Shown here: piece after piece, positions 1-5,880 of the stretch
Position numbering within the stretch: the first letter of the stretch is position 1
Layout: every line of letters starts with the position of its first letter
Origin: Planctomycetaceae bacterium
GTDB taxonomy: Bacteria; Planctomycetota; Planctomycetia; Pirellulales; Pirellulaceae
Direction: 5' to 3'
DNA length: 6,556 nt
Assembly (NCBI GenBank): GCA_002705165.1
Contig: PAJC01000017.1
Location: forward strand, 17,870 to 24,425
The notes under the pieces: generated by a model
The model's database searches: none
What the model was told of the DNA's origin: nothing
What the model saw: the letters and a program-made list of their open reading frames with translations, nothing else
Position numbers and translations under genes: made by a program

Positions 1-632
1 CCCGCCATTAGTAATCCACCTGGCTCGTTGGTGGAAGTGCCATGCACAAAGGCAGGGGTGATTAATCGCCAGAATTGACCTTTACCAATATGTTGGAAAT
101 TGAACTCTAACTCAGAATATTCGACTAGTTGCCCATCGACCCGTTCACCTCGGTTTGTGTTGGACCAATCATGCACTTCCAGTGCATTGCGAACAAAGTT
201 ACTACCTCCGTTCGGATCATTGGTCTTATCGAAGACAAGACTTGCACCAAAAACCACAGCACAAAGCATGATAATTTTACGAGTGAATGTATTCTTTCGC
301 CGCATGGCGATGGCGATACTTTGAGGGTCACGGAATTGAGTTCGGGCCTGGATCGTTTTGGCACGTTTTAGGCGTTCGGCTTTTTCTTGTCGAAGCTGGT
401 CGTGGATTTTTTTCGCCTGAGCAAAGGCGTCTTCAAATTCGGCAGCATGAGGATCGTGTTGGAAACGATCAAGGAGCCCACCGGCCGACTTTATGGAGTC
501 TTCGTCAATAATCCAAAGATCCCAACCGTTTTCGCTGTTACGTAGCACCTCAGCTTCGATTTTGTTGACTGTCAGGACAGCAGTGAATCGGCTGGCTAAG
601 GCTTCCTCTTGAAAGGTGTGTAACTTTCTCAT
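1..632 (-). CDS. Rhomboid-family intramembrane serine protease, N-terminal part (runs off left edge)
   Basis: This is an open reading frame from an ATG at 632 (minus strand) to the window edge, 210 codons with no stop. Residues 1-90 form a soluble, charged domain resembling the cytoplasmic N-terminal domain of GlpG, including the stretch GWDLWIIDED at 36-45. A short hydrophobic segment at about 119-134 (IIMLCAVVFGASLVF) would be the first membrane helix. Residues 186-197 read QFWRLITPAFVH, the typical rhomboid L1-loop motif with its conserved Trp-Arg. By family knowledge these are membrane proteases with a Ser-His dyad, but the catalytic GxSG and the second His lie outside the window, so activity cannot be judged. 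The start is 22 bp after the aroB stop, suggesting co-transcription; no strong ribosome site is visible. The loop after FVH reads GTSTNEPGG instead of the usual short run into a His...Asn helix, so there may be a local insertion. Confidence 0.8.
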   Translation of the reverse strand, partial: MRKLHTFQEEALASRFTAVLTVNKIEAEVLRNSENGWDLWIIDEDSIKSAGGLLDRFQHDPHAAEFEDAFAQAKKIHDQLRQEKAERLKRAKTIQARTQFRDPQSIAIAMRRKNTFTRKIIMLCAVVFGASLVFDKTNDPNGGSNFVRNALEVHDWSNTNRGERVDGQLVEYSELEFNFQHIGKGQFWRLITPAFVHGTSTNEPGGLLMA

Positions 633-654
633 CGATTTATTGACCTACAACCTC

Positions 655-1746
655 TTAGCTAAATGCTGCTAACACAAGTGCCTCGTTGACATTGTCGACC
701 AACTCGACATGTCCAATTCGGCTAGGAAGGATAAACCGGATTTTACCATGCTCGGTTTTCTTATCGCGTTTCATGGCTTCGACCATTGGCTCACGTTCAA
801 GGTCCTGTGGCAGGACGGTAGGCAGATGGAATTGTACAAGCAGGTCGTGCTGGCGTGCTGTATCGTCAGCAGTAATCCGACCTAATGCCTCCGCAAGACG
901 TGAAGCGCAGAGCATTCCGATGGCTACAGCCTCGCCGTGCATATAAGTCCCATAGCCAGCACAGGCTTCGATGGCGTGACAGAAGGTGTGACCATAGTTC
1001 AAGATTGCACGGAGGCCTGTTGTTTCACGCTCGTCATTTTCAACAACGTAAGCTTTCAATTCACAACAGCGAGCAATCACATCCCGCATGAATTCAGCAT
1101 CACGCTCAAGAATCAACCCAACATTGTTTTCCAGCCGGTTGAAAAAGTCTTCATCCTGAATCACGCCATACTTCACAACTTCTGCCAGCCCGGCATGGTA
1201 GTCACGAGCCGGGAGACTCTGAAGGACGTCGACGTCAATCAGGACAGCCTGCGGCTGCCAAAATGCGCCGACCATGTTTTTAGCATCGGGTAGATTGATA
1301 CCAACTTTCCCGCCAACACTGCTGTCAACGGTCGCTAATAAGGTGGTCGGAATTTGTACAAAGCGAACACCCCGCCCATAACTTGCGGCAACGAATCCTG
1401 CCAAATCCCCGACGACACCACCTCCCAAAGCCACCACGACGGTTTTACGGTCAGCACCCAGAGAAAGCATTTGCCGCCAGAGTTCTTCCAGAATGCCAAC
1501 CGATTTGCTTGACTCACCAGCCGGCACGGTCATGATGTCGACCTGAAGATCGTACTGCGTCAGAGACTTAAGAACCGTTTCTCCGTAAAGTTCCCGAACA
1601 TTCGAGTCGGTGATGATCACGGCATGCGAAACGTCTCCGAGTCCGTGCACCAATTGGCCAATCACCGAGAGGTTGTCCGAACCGATGTGGATATCGTAAC
1701 TGCGTTCAGCCAGTCCAACATGGACGGTGGTGGATTCAACAGTCAA
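655..1746 (-). CDS. aroB: 3-dehydroquinate synthase
   Basis: AroB converts DAHP to 3-dehydroquinate, the second step of the shikimate pathway, in the cytoplasm using NAD and a divalent metal. Read from a TTG at 1746 it has 363 residues, the usual family length. Visible motifs are PAGESSKS (75-82), the nucleotide loop GGGVVGD (108-114) and PTTLLATVDSSVGGKVGIN (133-151) with the catalytic Asp and Lys. The metal ligands fit Glu189 in GLAEVVKYG, His253 in NYGHTFCHAIE and His270 in MHGEA. RDKK (327-330) is also conserved. The frame stays open to an ATG at 1875, which would give 406 residues. However, that extension shows no AroB similarity and overlaps a plausible upstream 70-residue gene in another frame. 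The TTG is preceded by AGAGG at 5-nt spacing. The gene sits 31 bp after the small gene and 22 bp before the rhomboid. Function is very secure; the start is inferred. Confidence 0.96.
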   Translation of the reverse strand: MTVESTTVHVGLAERSYDIHIGSDNLSVIGQLVHGLGDVSHAVIITDSNVRELYGETVLKSLTQYDLQVDIMTVPAGESSKSVGILEELWRQMLSLGADRKTVVVALGGGVVGDLAGFVAASYGRGVRFVQIPTTLLATVDSSVGGKVGINLPDAKNMVGAFWQPQAVLIDVDVLQSLPARDYHAGLAEVVKYGVIQDEDFFNRLENNVGLILERDAEFMRDVIARCCELKAYVVENDERETTGLRAILNYGHTFCHAIEACAGYGTYMHGEAVAIGMLCASRLAEALGRITADDTARQHDLLVQFHLPTVLPQDLEREPMVEAMKRDKKTEHGKIRFILPSRIGHVELVDNVNEALVLAAFS

Positions 1747-1751
1747 AGTAG

Positions 1752-1756
1752 CCTCT
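1752..1756 (-). promoter_or_regulatory. Ribosome binding site supporting the TTG start of aroB
   Basis: On the minus strand AGAGG lies 5 nt before the TTG at 1746, with a second purine run GAAGG a few bases further upstream. No in-frame ATG or GTG lies near the start of the recognisable AroB domain, so this site decides the start choice. It falls in the 31-bp gap after the upstream small gene. Confidence 0.55.
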
Positions 1757-1777
1757 GCCTTCGTTAGAAAAGTGAGC

Positions 1778-1990
1778 TTAGCCCACCCGCTGAATATCTT
1801 CAGCGGTAGCCGTGATTTTACGGCAAAAGCCGGTATGAGTTCGTACATACTCGATAGCCCCGCACTGATCGGCACTGTCGTGCAGAGCTCGATGAGTTAT
1901 GGCTTTATCAGCAACCTCCACACCGTCAGGCCATACAGTATCTTCTTCCATGACCAAGGCTTCACGGTAAACATCGAATTTGTTAGCCAC
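1778..1990 (-). CDS. Small conserved-looking protein of unknown function, 70 residues
   Basis: I do not recognise a named family. The frame starts with GTG at 1990 behind an excellent ribosome site (AGGAG, 9-nt spacing) and ends with TAA at 1778. The product is soluble, with no signal peptide or membrane segment. It begins ANKFDVYREALVMEEDTVWP after the initiator and contains two cysteines (43, 56) and three histidines (33, 37, 52). These are not arranged in an obvious zinc-finger pattern. It lies at the head of the aroB cluster and downstream of a good promoter candidate, so it is probably the first gene of the operon. It overlaps the open 5' extension of the aroB frame, and both cannot be coding; the strong ribosome site and balanced composition favour this gene. 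A sequence-specific role cannot be assigned. Confidence 0.72.
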   Translation of the reverse strand: MANKFDVYREALVMEEDTVWPDGVEVADKAITHRALHDSADQCGAIEYVRTHTGFCRKITATAEDIQRVG

Positions 1991-1999
1991 GATAGTAAT

Positions 2000-2004
2000 C
2001 TCCT
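2000..2004 (-). promoter_or_regulatory. Strong ribosome binding site for the GTG-started 70-residue gene
   Basis: The minus strand reads AGGAG followed by 9 nt and then the GTG start at 1990. It is the best Shine-Dalgarno match in the window and is the main evidence that this short gene is translated from a GTG. Confidence 0.7.
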
Positions 2005-2049
2005 AATGGGAGCATAAACGGCAATAAAATAGGTTTGTTACTCTCTTTA

Positions 2050-2078
2050 AATATAACCCTGCAGGGCCCGATTGTGAA
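2050..2078 (-). promoter_or_regulatory. Candidate sigma-70-type promoter for the small gene-aroB-rhomboid cluster
   Basis: On the minus strand a -35 box TTCACA (2073-2078, 5 of 6 matches) and a -10 box TATATT (2050-2055, 5 of 6) are separated by exactly 17 bp. Transcription would start near 2043, leaving a leader of roughly 50 nt before the GTG at 1990. The spacer contains the 10-bp palindrome CCCTGCAGGG (2057-2066), a possible protein-binding site. The match is good, but it rests on consensus only. Confidence 0.55.
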
Positions 2079-2153
2079 TGAGCGCAAATCAGGCAGCTTA
2101 TATAAATAAAGGGGTTAGCCACGCAGATTGTTTCCCACTTCAAGGAAGCGACA

Positions 2154-2184
2154 GGTTGCACGGATTATGCCGGTTGCATTGGAT
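2154..2184. repeat. Two-copy direct repeat, GGTTGCA plus GGAT
   Basis: GGTTGCA occurs at 2154-2160 and again at 2172-2178, 18 bp apart. It is followed by GGAT after one base in the first copy and two bases in the second. The copies lie in the non-coding divergent region. Such spacing could present two half-sites to a regulator, but a chance or decayed duplication is equally possible. Confidence 0.45.
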
Positions 2185-2225
2185 AGTTCTGATCTGCACA
2201 TTGTGTGATGCATGTAATTCAGGCC

Positions 2226-2241
2226 GTAACGATTGTAACGA
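2226..2241. repeat. Tandem GTAACGA direct repeat, 9-bp period
   Basis: GTAACGA is at 2226-2232 and 2235-2241, separated by TT. It lies about 180 bp upstream of the barrel gene start and about 150 bp upstream of the leftward promoter candidate. It could be a regulator half-site pair; there is no direct evidence of function. Confidence 0.4.
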
Positions 2242-2367
2242 GAGCATTTTGCGAACCTCGATTTTGTTTGCGGTTTAAGCCAAATGAGACGGTTTCTTAA
2301 CGCCGATTTCATACTTCAGCAAACAAAGCCAACCCCCCCTACCAGACGTCTCTTTGCTTTTTTGTTA

Positions 2368-2391
2368 GCCAGGACTTTTTACAGTCCTGGC
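2368..2391. repeat. Perfect 9-bp inverted repeat upstream of the barrel gene (possible operator or leader hairpin)
   Basis: GCCAGGACT (2368-2376) and its exact reverse complement AGTCCTGGC (2383-2391) flank a 6-nt loop TTTTAC. The repeat ends 32 bp before the ATG at 2424. It overlaps the -35 box of the candidate rightward promoter, which suits an operator. As RNA it could form a hairpin, but the run after it (GACTTTTCT) is too weak for a confident intrinsic terminator. Confidence 0.6.
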
Positions 2392-2405
2392 GACTTTTCT
2401 ATACA
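2378..2405 (+). promoter_or_regulatory. Weak candidate promoter for the barrel gene
   Basis: A -35-like TTTACA (2378-2383, 5 of 6) and a -10-like TATACA (2400-2405, 4 of 6) are separated by 16 bp. The start site would fall about 12 nt before the ATG, giving a very short leader containing CAGG 4 nt before the start codon. The evidence is modest, and another sigma factor could use a different site. Confidence 0.3.
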
Positions 2406-2423
2406 TTTGGATCGTCAGGCAAA

Positions 2424-3746
2424 ATGCGGCAATTTCCCAAAGTTCTATTCCTGTTGTGCGCAGCAATCGCTGTACCGCTCGGGGCTGAAACTATTTCAGA
2501 GCATGAGCCGACGCGTTTCGATCCCTATCGTGAGCCGGCCCAACCGCTTTCTCTGGCACCACACTGGATAGCACGAACACAACAGTTCAGTAATTTTGCA
2601 CCGCTGGCAAATTCCAACGTTGGGCGGGTCTATCAGTCACCAGCTCAGCTTACTCCCACGGAACCCAGTGTATCACCACCGCGTTCGATGGCTCCTTTGC
2701 CAAATCCAATTTATAACGGAACCGCGGGCCCGCGGTTCCGATGGACAGGAAATCGACAATATCAACAGCGATTAAATGCCGGCCAGAATGATGTTCGTTT
2801 CTATCAAAATAAAAATCAGAAACAGCAAGCAACTAGTACCAAACTAGATTTCTACGTTCGTGGCCTCATTATGAGTAAGGATAACACTCCTATTCAGTCG
2901 CTGACTCAGGGTTCAGGCGGACAGTTGATCACCACACAGGATGCGGATATGGATAGCGCCGGTGGTTTTGAAGTAACTCTTCGAAAGGCGCTGCCGGATC
3001 AAACCCGTGGTGAACTTGTCTACTGGGGATTATTTACAACAGGCGATTCAGCCACGATGGAAGATGTTTCATCCGGTATTCAAACGACGCTCGATATTTC
3101 GCGGCTAAACTATGGAAGCAATGGTGATCCTCTAGCGAATCAACTCCAGGTCAGTCAGGTTTCACTGCAACGAGACTTCCAATATCACAATTTGGAATTG
3201 AACTGGGGTGGGACAGCCAGAGGCGAGCAAGTGACTCTGGAATATTTGGCAGGCTTACGCTACTTCAAAGCAAGTGAAGGCTTGGCATTGCAAATGGATG
3301 ACTTCTCCTTCATCGGTCATGATGATAACCACCTAATTGGCTTACAGGCCGGCGCGCTCTTAAATTGGCAGCCTCAACAACAGCTTGAGATTCATGCAGG
3401 AGTGAAGTTTGGAGTCTTTGTTAATTCGATTGACCATCAAATGCGTTTTCAGGGAGCGAATGGCTTTGCGTATTCAGGTTCGGACGCCTCAACGCAACAG
3501 CTTAATCATGCGTTAGATACTAGTGATGTGGCCACCTTAGGCCAACTCGACGTTGGATTTACCTATCATTGGTCTGATCGTTTTCGGCTCACATCGGGCT
3601 ACCGCCTGGTCGGGGTGACTGGTTTATCGCTGACGACCAATCAACTTTCACAAGATCTCGCTGATCTCGCAGAGAATCCATCCGTTCACACCAATGGCAG
3701 TATCCTGCTGCATGGTGCCTACGTTGGTGTCGAATATGACTTTTAA
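2424..3746 (+). CDS. Outer-membrane beta-barrel protein, BBP7-like (planctomycete type)
   Basis: The product has 440 residues and a clear Sec signal peptide: charged MRQFPK, hydrophobic 7-18, likely cleavage after PLGA (residue 21). Residues 22-140 form a Pro, Gln and Asn-rich linker with no recognised domain. Residues 141-440 show alternating, amphipathic strand patterns with Gly and aromatic residues, for example LEYLAGLRYFKA (272-283), HLIGLQAGALLNW (303-315), LEIHAGVKFGVFV (321-333), LDVGFTYHW (375-383) and SGYRLVGVTGL (391-401). The protein ends SILLHGAYVGVEYDF with a terminal Phe, as expected for Bam-inserted barrels. This layout and ending fit the BBP7 family, which is abundant in planctomycetes. 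The substrate is unknown and pore activity is unproven. Cys12 is not in a lipobox. The gene is monocistronic, with the convergent GNAT gene 15 bp downstream. Barrel call is solid; the exact family is a recognition call. Confidence 0.8.
   Translation: MRQFPKVLFLLCAAIAVPLGAETISEHEPTRFDPYREPAQPLSLAPHWIARTQQFSNFAPLANSNVGRVYQSPAQLTPTEPSVSPPRSMAPLPNPIYNGTAGPRFRWTGNRQYQQRLNAGQNDVRFYQNKNQKQQATSTKLDFYVRGLIMSKDNTPIQSLTQGSGGQLITTQDADMDSAGGFEVTLRKALPDQTRGELVYWGLFTTGDSATMEDVSSGIQTTLDISRLNYGSNGDPLANQLQVSQVSLQRDFQYHNLELNWGGTARGEQVTLEYLAGLRYFKASEGLALQMDDFSFIGHDDNHLIGLQAGALLNWQPQQQLEIHAGVKFGVFVNSIDHQMRFQGANGFAYSGSDASTQQLNHALDTSDVATLGQLDVGFTYHWSDRFRLTSGYRLVGVTGLSLTTNQLSQDLADLAENPSVHTNGSILLHGAYVGVEYDF
2717..2740. 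repeat. 24-bp perfect palindrome inside the barrel gene
   Basis: The half-site CGGAACCGCGGG (2717-2728) is followed immediately by its exact reverse complement (2729-2740). It has 20 G or C of 24 bases, against roughly half in the surrounding gene. It encodes about residues 99-106 (GTAGPRFR) in the linker before the barrel, and because it is self-complementary it reads the same peptide on the other strand. It could form a strong mRNA hairpin or cruciform. Its origin is unknown. Confidence 0.85.
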
Positions 3747-3761
3747 GCCAGGCCGATTTGA

Positions 3762-4691
3762 TTAACCGGTCTCAGGCATGAAGGTCGGAATGTTCACACC
3801 TTCAAACGGATGGTAATCGCCATAGACCTGACAGAAATGCATTTCGCAGTTCCGCGCTCCCCAGTCATAAGCGGCTCGCACCAGTTTCTCAGACTCAACG
3901 GGAAGTAAAAAGACGGGTGTCCGTCCGGCATGCTGGTTAAGCTGATGGGCTAATAAAGCAATGGCAACATGATCATTAATGGCCACACCCGGACCCACCA
4001 GATTGGTAGCAGGGTGTGCACAGGAACCTAGGAATCCAAGGATCTGGTGTGATTCCGGGCATACATAAACAGAGATACTCCAAAGCCCGTCCTGATTGTC
4101 GATCAAGAATTGATAATCTTTGTCACGTGTGATTCTGGCGATTTGATATTCGAGCTCCGACATTTGAGTGATGTCGGCACTCGTTGCTGCTCGGACAAAT
4201 CTCAGCCCTTCAGGTTGTTGTCTCAAGCCATCGTTGGGGATTTCAAGAAACATATCCTGATAGGCATGACGAGGGACAAAGCCAGCTTTGTTATAGAGGG
4301 AGAACGAGTCTACATTGATCGCACTTTGGGTTAGACGCAATGGTTTGTTTTGTGTCTCTGAATAGTCAATGATGTGCTGGAGCAGGGCCTTGCCTGCACC
4401 GCTACCAAAGTGATTAGGGTGCGCGGTCATAATTCCCAGCGAAACATGATGTTCCCGAGGGTGATAAAAGCAAGAGGCCATCAATGTACCTGTTTCATCG
4501 TGCTCTACTACGATTCCGCAACCAGGATCAAGCGTTTCGTAGACATCAAAGAACACATTGCAGCTGGACGGGCCGCCCGTGAAGATTGGCGGACAGCCGT
4601 GCGTTTGATACCAATGGTTAATCGAAATATAAATGAGCTCAGAAACGTCGTGGCGGTCAGCGACTGTCATCGTGCGAACAGTGAATGGCAT
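3762..4691 (-). CDS. Tandem GNAT-domain N-acetyltransferase
   Basis: The product has 309 residues from an ATG at 4691. Residues 1-150 are a GNAT domain: a central strand HVSLGIMTAHP (82-92), the acetyl-CoA pyrophosphate loop NHFGSGAGKALLQ (93-105), and the typical later segment NVDSFSLYNKAGFVPR (126-141). Residues 160-309 look like a second, diverged GNAT fold beginning EGLRFVRAATSADITQMSEL. It lacks a clear acetyl-CoA loop and ends VNIPTFMPETG. Only the N-terminal half is therefore likely to bind acetyl-CoA canonically; the acceptor substrate is unknown. The frame extends to a TTG at 4709, but ATG 4691 is preferred because it follows the purine-rich GAAAGAA and begins at the domain. It starts 22 bp after the stop of the 388-residue gene, so the two are probably one operon. 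It converges on the barrel gene with 15 bp between stops and no clear terminator. Confidence 0.87.
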   Translation of the reverse strand: MPFTVRTMTVADRHDVSELIYISINHWYQTHGCPPIFTGGPSSCNVFFDVYETLDPGCGIVVEHDETGTLMASCFYHPREHHVSLGIMTAHPNHFGSGAGKALLQHIIDYSETQNKPLRLTQSAINVDSFSLYNKAGFVPRHAYQDMFLEIPNDGLRQQPEGLRFVRAATSADITQMSELEYQIARITRDKDYQFLIDNQDGLWSISVYVCPESHQILGFLGSCAHPATNLVGPGVAINDHVAIALLAHQLNQHAGRTPVFLLPVESEKLVRAAYDWGARNCEMHFCQVYGDYHPFEGVNIPTFMPETG

Positions 4692-4713
4692 CGCGAGTTC
4701 TTTCGGCAAGATC

Positions 4714-5880
4714 TTAGAATGGAGCGACGTCGTCTTCAGGATCGATTTCAGGAGCGGTTTCTTCCTTGGTTTCCGGCGCTTTTACAGCCACAACAGCTTG
4801 CTCGCTCGGCAACTCGACCATTTGGATTAAAGCATACAAGTGACCGGTAACCTGTGCGGCTTCCACTTCTTGCCAGCCTGTGGCTTTATGACGCAGGATG
4901 GCCAGCTTAAATTCATCTAAGCTATTCTGAAGATCGGATGGCAGCTCTTGAAGATTTTCAAAAGGACGAATACCTTCGCCAGCGGCGGTAAGAAGCGAGG
5001 TCTCTATTTCACGAGGAGCAGCTTCGATGGTGTTGTTGGCCGAAACTCCATAAGAGTCACCGTCACCAAAGTCGGGGCCCGAGTCATAATTAGGTCCGGC
5101 ATTTGCTTCGTCATACTCACCACGAATGGTGCTGTCGCCGGGGGCATAGTCGTTTTTAATGGCCGGTTCTTCCAAAGGAAGTGTCGCCATGTCTTCGTCT
5201 AGCTCAGCGTAGATGACATCCTTGTCATCCGGCTTTTCGCTAGGTGCTCCGCCCATCGCTTCCCAGCGCTGTTCCCGCATAGAAGAGACAGACCATTTAT
5301 TTTGCAGAGCACCTTCTAACCACATCTCAGCATCCGACCAGTCAATGGCGGCCTGAAAATGGGTCCAAGACAAATTATCAAACTCCTGGTAGCTATCGCC
5401 AAAGCGTTGAAACACCCGGCGTAAACGACCGACATGCTGTCCACTGACAGTGCCATTGAAGTGCGTTGCCCAGGCTTCGTCCGAGTATTCCTGTAGCGGA
5501 GCACCAGCGTCAATCAGCGCCGCACGCCATTGATGAATGATCTCACCCTTTTGCCAGTTAGTCTGGCTGACTAGCGTTTCCCATTGGTTAATAAAAGGTT
5601 CTGAAGTGAAGCGAACGAGTTCAGGATCGAACTCCTCTTCCACTTGCAGCACGGCAGTGTCGATAGAGGACACTTCTTCAACAGATGCTTTAAGAACCTC
5701 TTCGGAGTCTAAAGCTTCGCTGGTGCTGTCGGCATCTTTTGATTTTGTCGGAAATGAAGAATCAGAGTTCAATTCCGAAGTTTCAGGCTCCTCGCTCTGA
5801 AAATCAGGATGTCCGAGGTCAGCGGCGTCACTATTTAACTCGTTTTGGTCGCCATTATTAAACAAATCGCCTTGCATCAT
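4714..5880 (-). CDS. Acidic protein of unknown function, 388 residues, upstream of the GNAT gene
   Basis: I cannot name a family. The start ATG at 5880 has AGGAAG 8 nt upstream. Residues 1-95 are Ser, Asp and Glu-rich and probably disordered. Residues 96-212 form a Trp-rich, probably helical core (INQW, TNWQKGEIIHQWRAAL, EYSDEAWA, SGQHVGRLRRVFQRFG, SWTHFQAAIDW, KWSVSSMREQRWEAMG). Its basic HVGRLRRVFQRFG at 149-161 stands out in an otherwise acidic protein. Residues 213-300 are a Gly, Asp, Asn-rich acidic linker, 305-357 a predicted helical segment, and the rest an acidic tail. There is no signal peptide, membrane helix or cysteine, so it is probably cytoplasmic. The core could be a helix-turn-helix or another nucleic-acid or protein-binding module; this is inference only. 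It probably leads a two-gene operon with the acetyltransferase. Confidence 0.85.
   Translation of the reverse strand: MMQGDLFNNGDQNELNSDAADLGHPDFQSEEPETSELNSDSSFPTKSKDADSTSEALDSEEVLKASVEEVSSIDTAVLQVEEEFDPELVRFTSEPFINQWETLVSQTNWQKGEIIHQWRAALIDAGAPLQEYSDEAWATHFNGTVSGQHVGRLRRVFQRFGDSYQEFDNLSWTHFQAAIDWSDAEMWLEGALQNKWSVSSMREQRWEAMGGAPSEKPDDKDVIYAELDEDMATLPLEEPAIKNDYAPGDSTIRGEYDEANAGPNYDSGPDFGDGDSYGVSANNTIEAAPREIETSLLTAAGEGIRPFENLQELPSDLQNSLDEFKLAILRHKATGWQEVEAAQVTGHLYALIQMVELPSEQAVVAVKAPETKEETAPEIDPEDDVAPF

Larger units (their letters stand above)
1991..2423. other. 433-bp divergent intergenic region
   Basis: The region separates the leftward aroB cluster from the rightward barrel gene. It contains the leftward promoter candidate at 2050-2078, a tandem GGTTGCA-n-GGAT repeat (2154-2184), a tandem GTAACGA repeat (2226-2241), and an inverted repeat overlapping a weak rightward promoter (2368-2405). 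Short open frames exist on both strands here, but they lack ribosome sites and protein-like composition. No tRNA or known RNA motif was recognised. Confidence 0.6.

Noticed and set aside
937..1293. 118-codon plus-strand frame opposite aroB
   Set aside because: Antisense shadow of highly conserved AroB sequence.
2078..2312. Short open frames on both strands in the divergent intergenic region (66 and 65 codons)
   Set aside because: They overlap each other on opposite strands, lack ribosome sites, and their translations are rich in Cys, Arg and His without protein-like patterning.
2454..2465. Lipoprotein signal (Cys12 in the barrel protein's signal peptide)
   Set aside because: The residues before Cys are F-L-L, lacking the small residue required at the lipobox -1 position; a standard Sec cleavage after residue 21 fits better.
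2284..2571. 95-codon plus-strand frame overlapping the barrel gene start
   Set aside because: It runs into the barrel gene in another frame, where the signal peptide and barrel frame are clearly real; no ribosome site.
3747..3770. Possible terminator hairpin between the convergent barrel and GNAT genes
   Set aside because: The best stem is only 6 bp on the minus strand with one G-U pair, it overlaps the GNAT stop codon, and no U run follows.
4692..4709. TTG at 4709 as start of the GNAT gene
   Set aside because: The added six residues precede the domain, no Shine-Dalgarno site precedes this TTG, and the ATG at 4691 has a purine-rich upstream run.
4374..4850. 158-codon plus-strand frame opposite the GNAT and acidic genes
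   Set aside because: It is the complement of two well-supported genes, with Arg-rich shadow composition and no domain.
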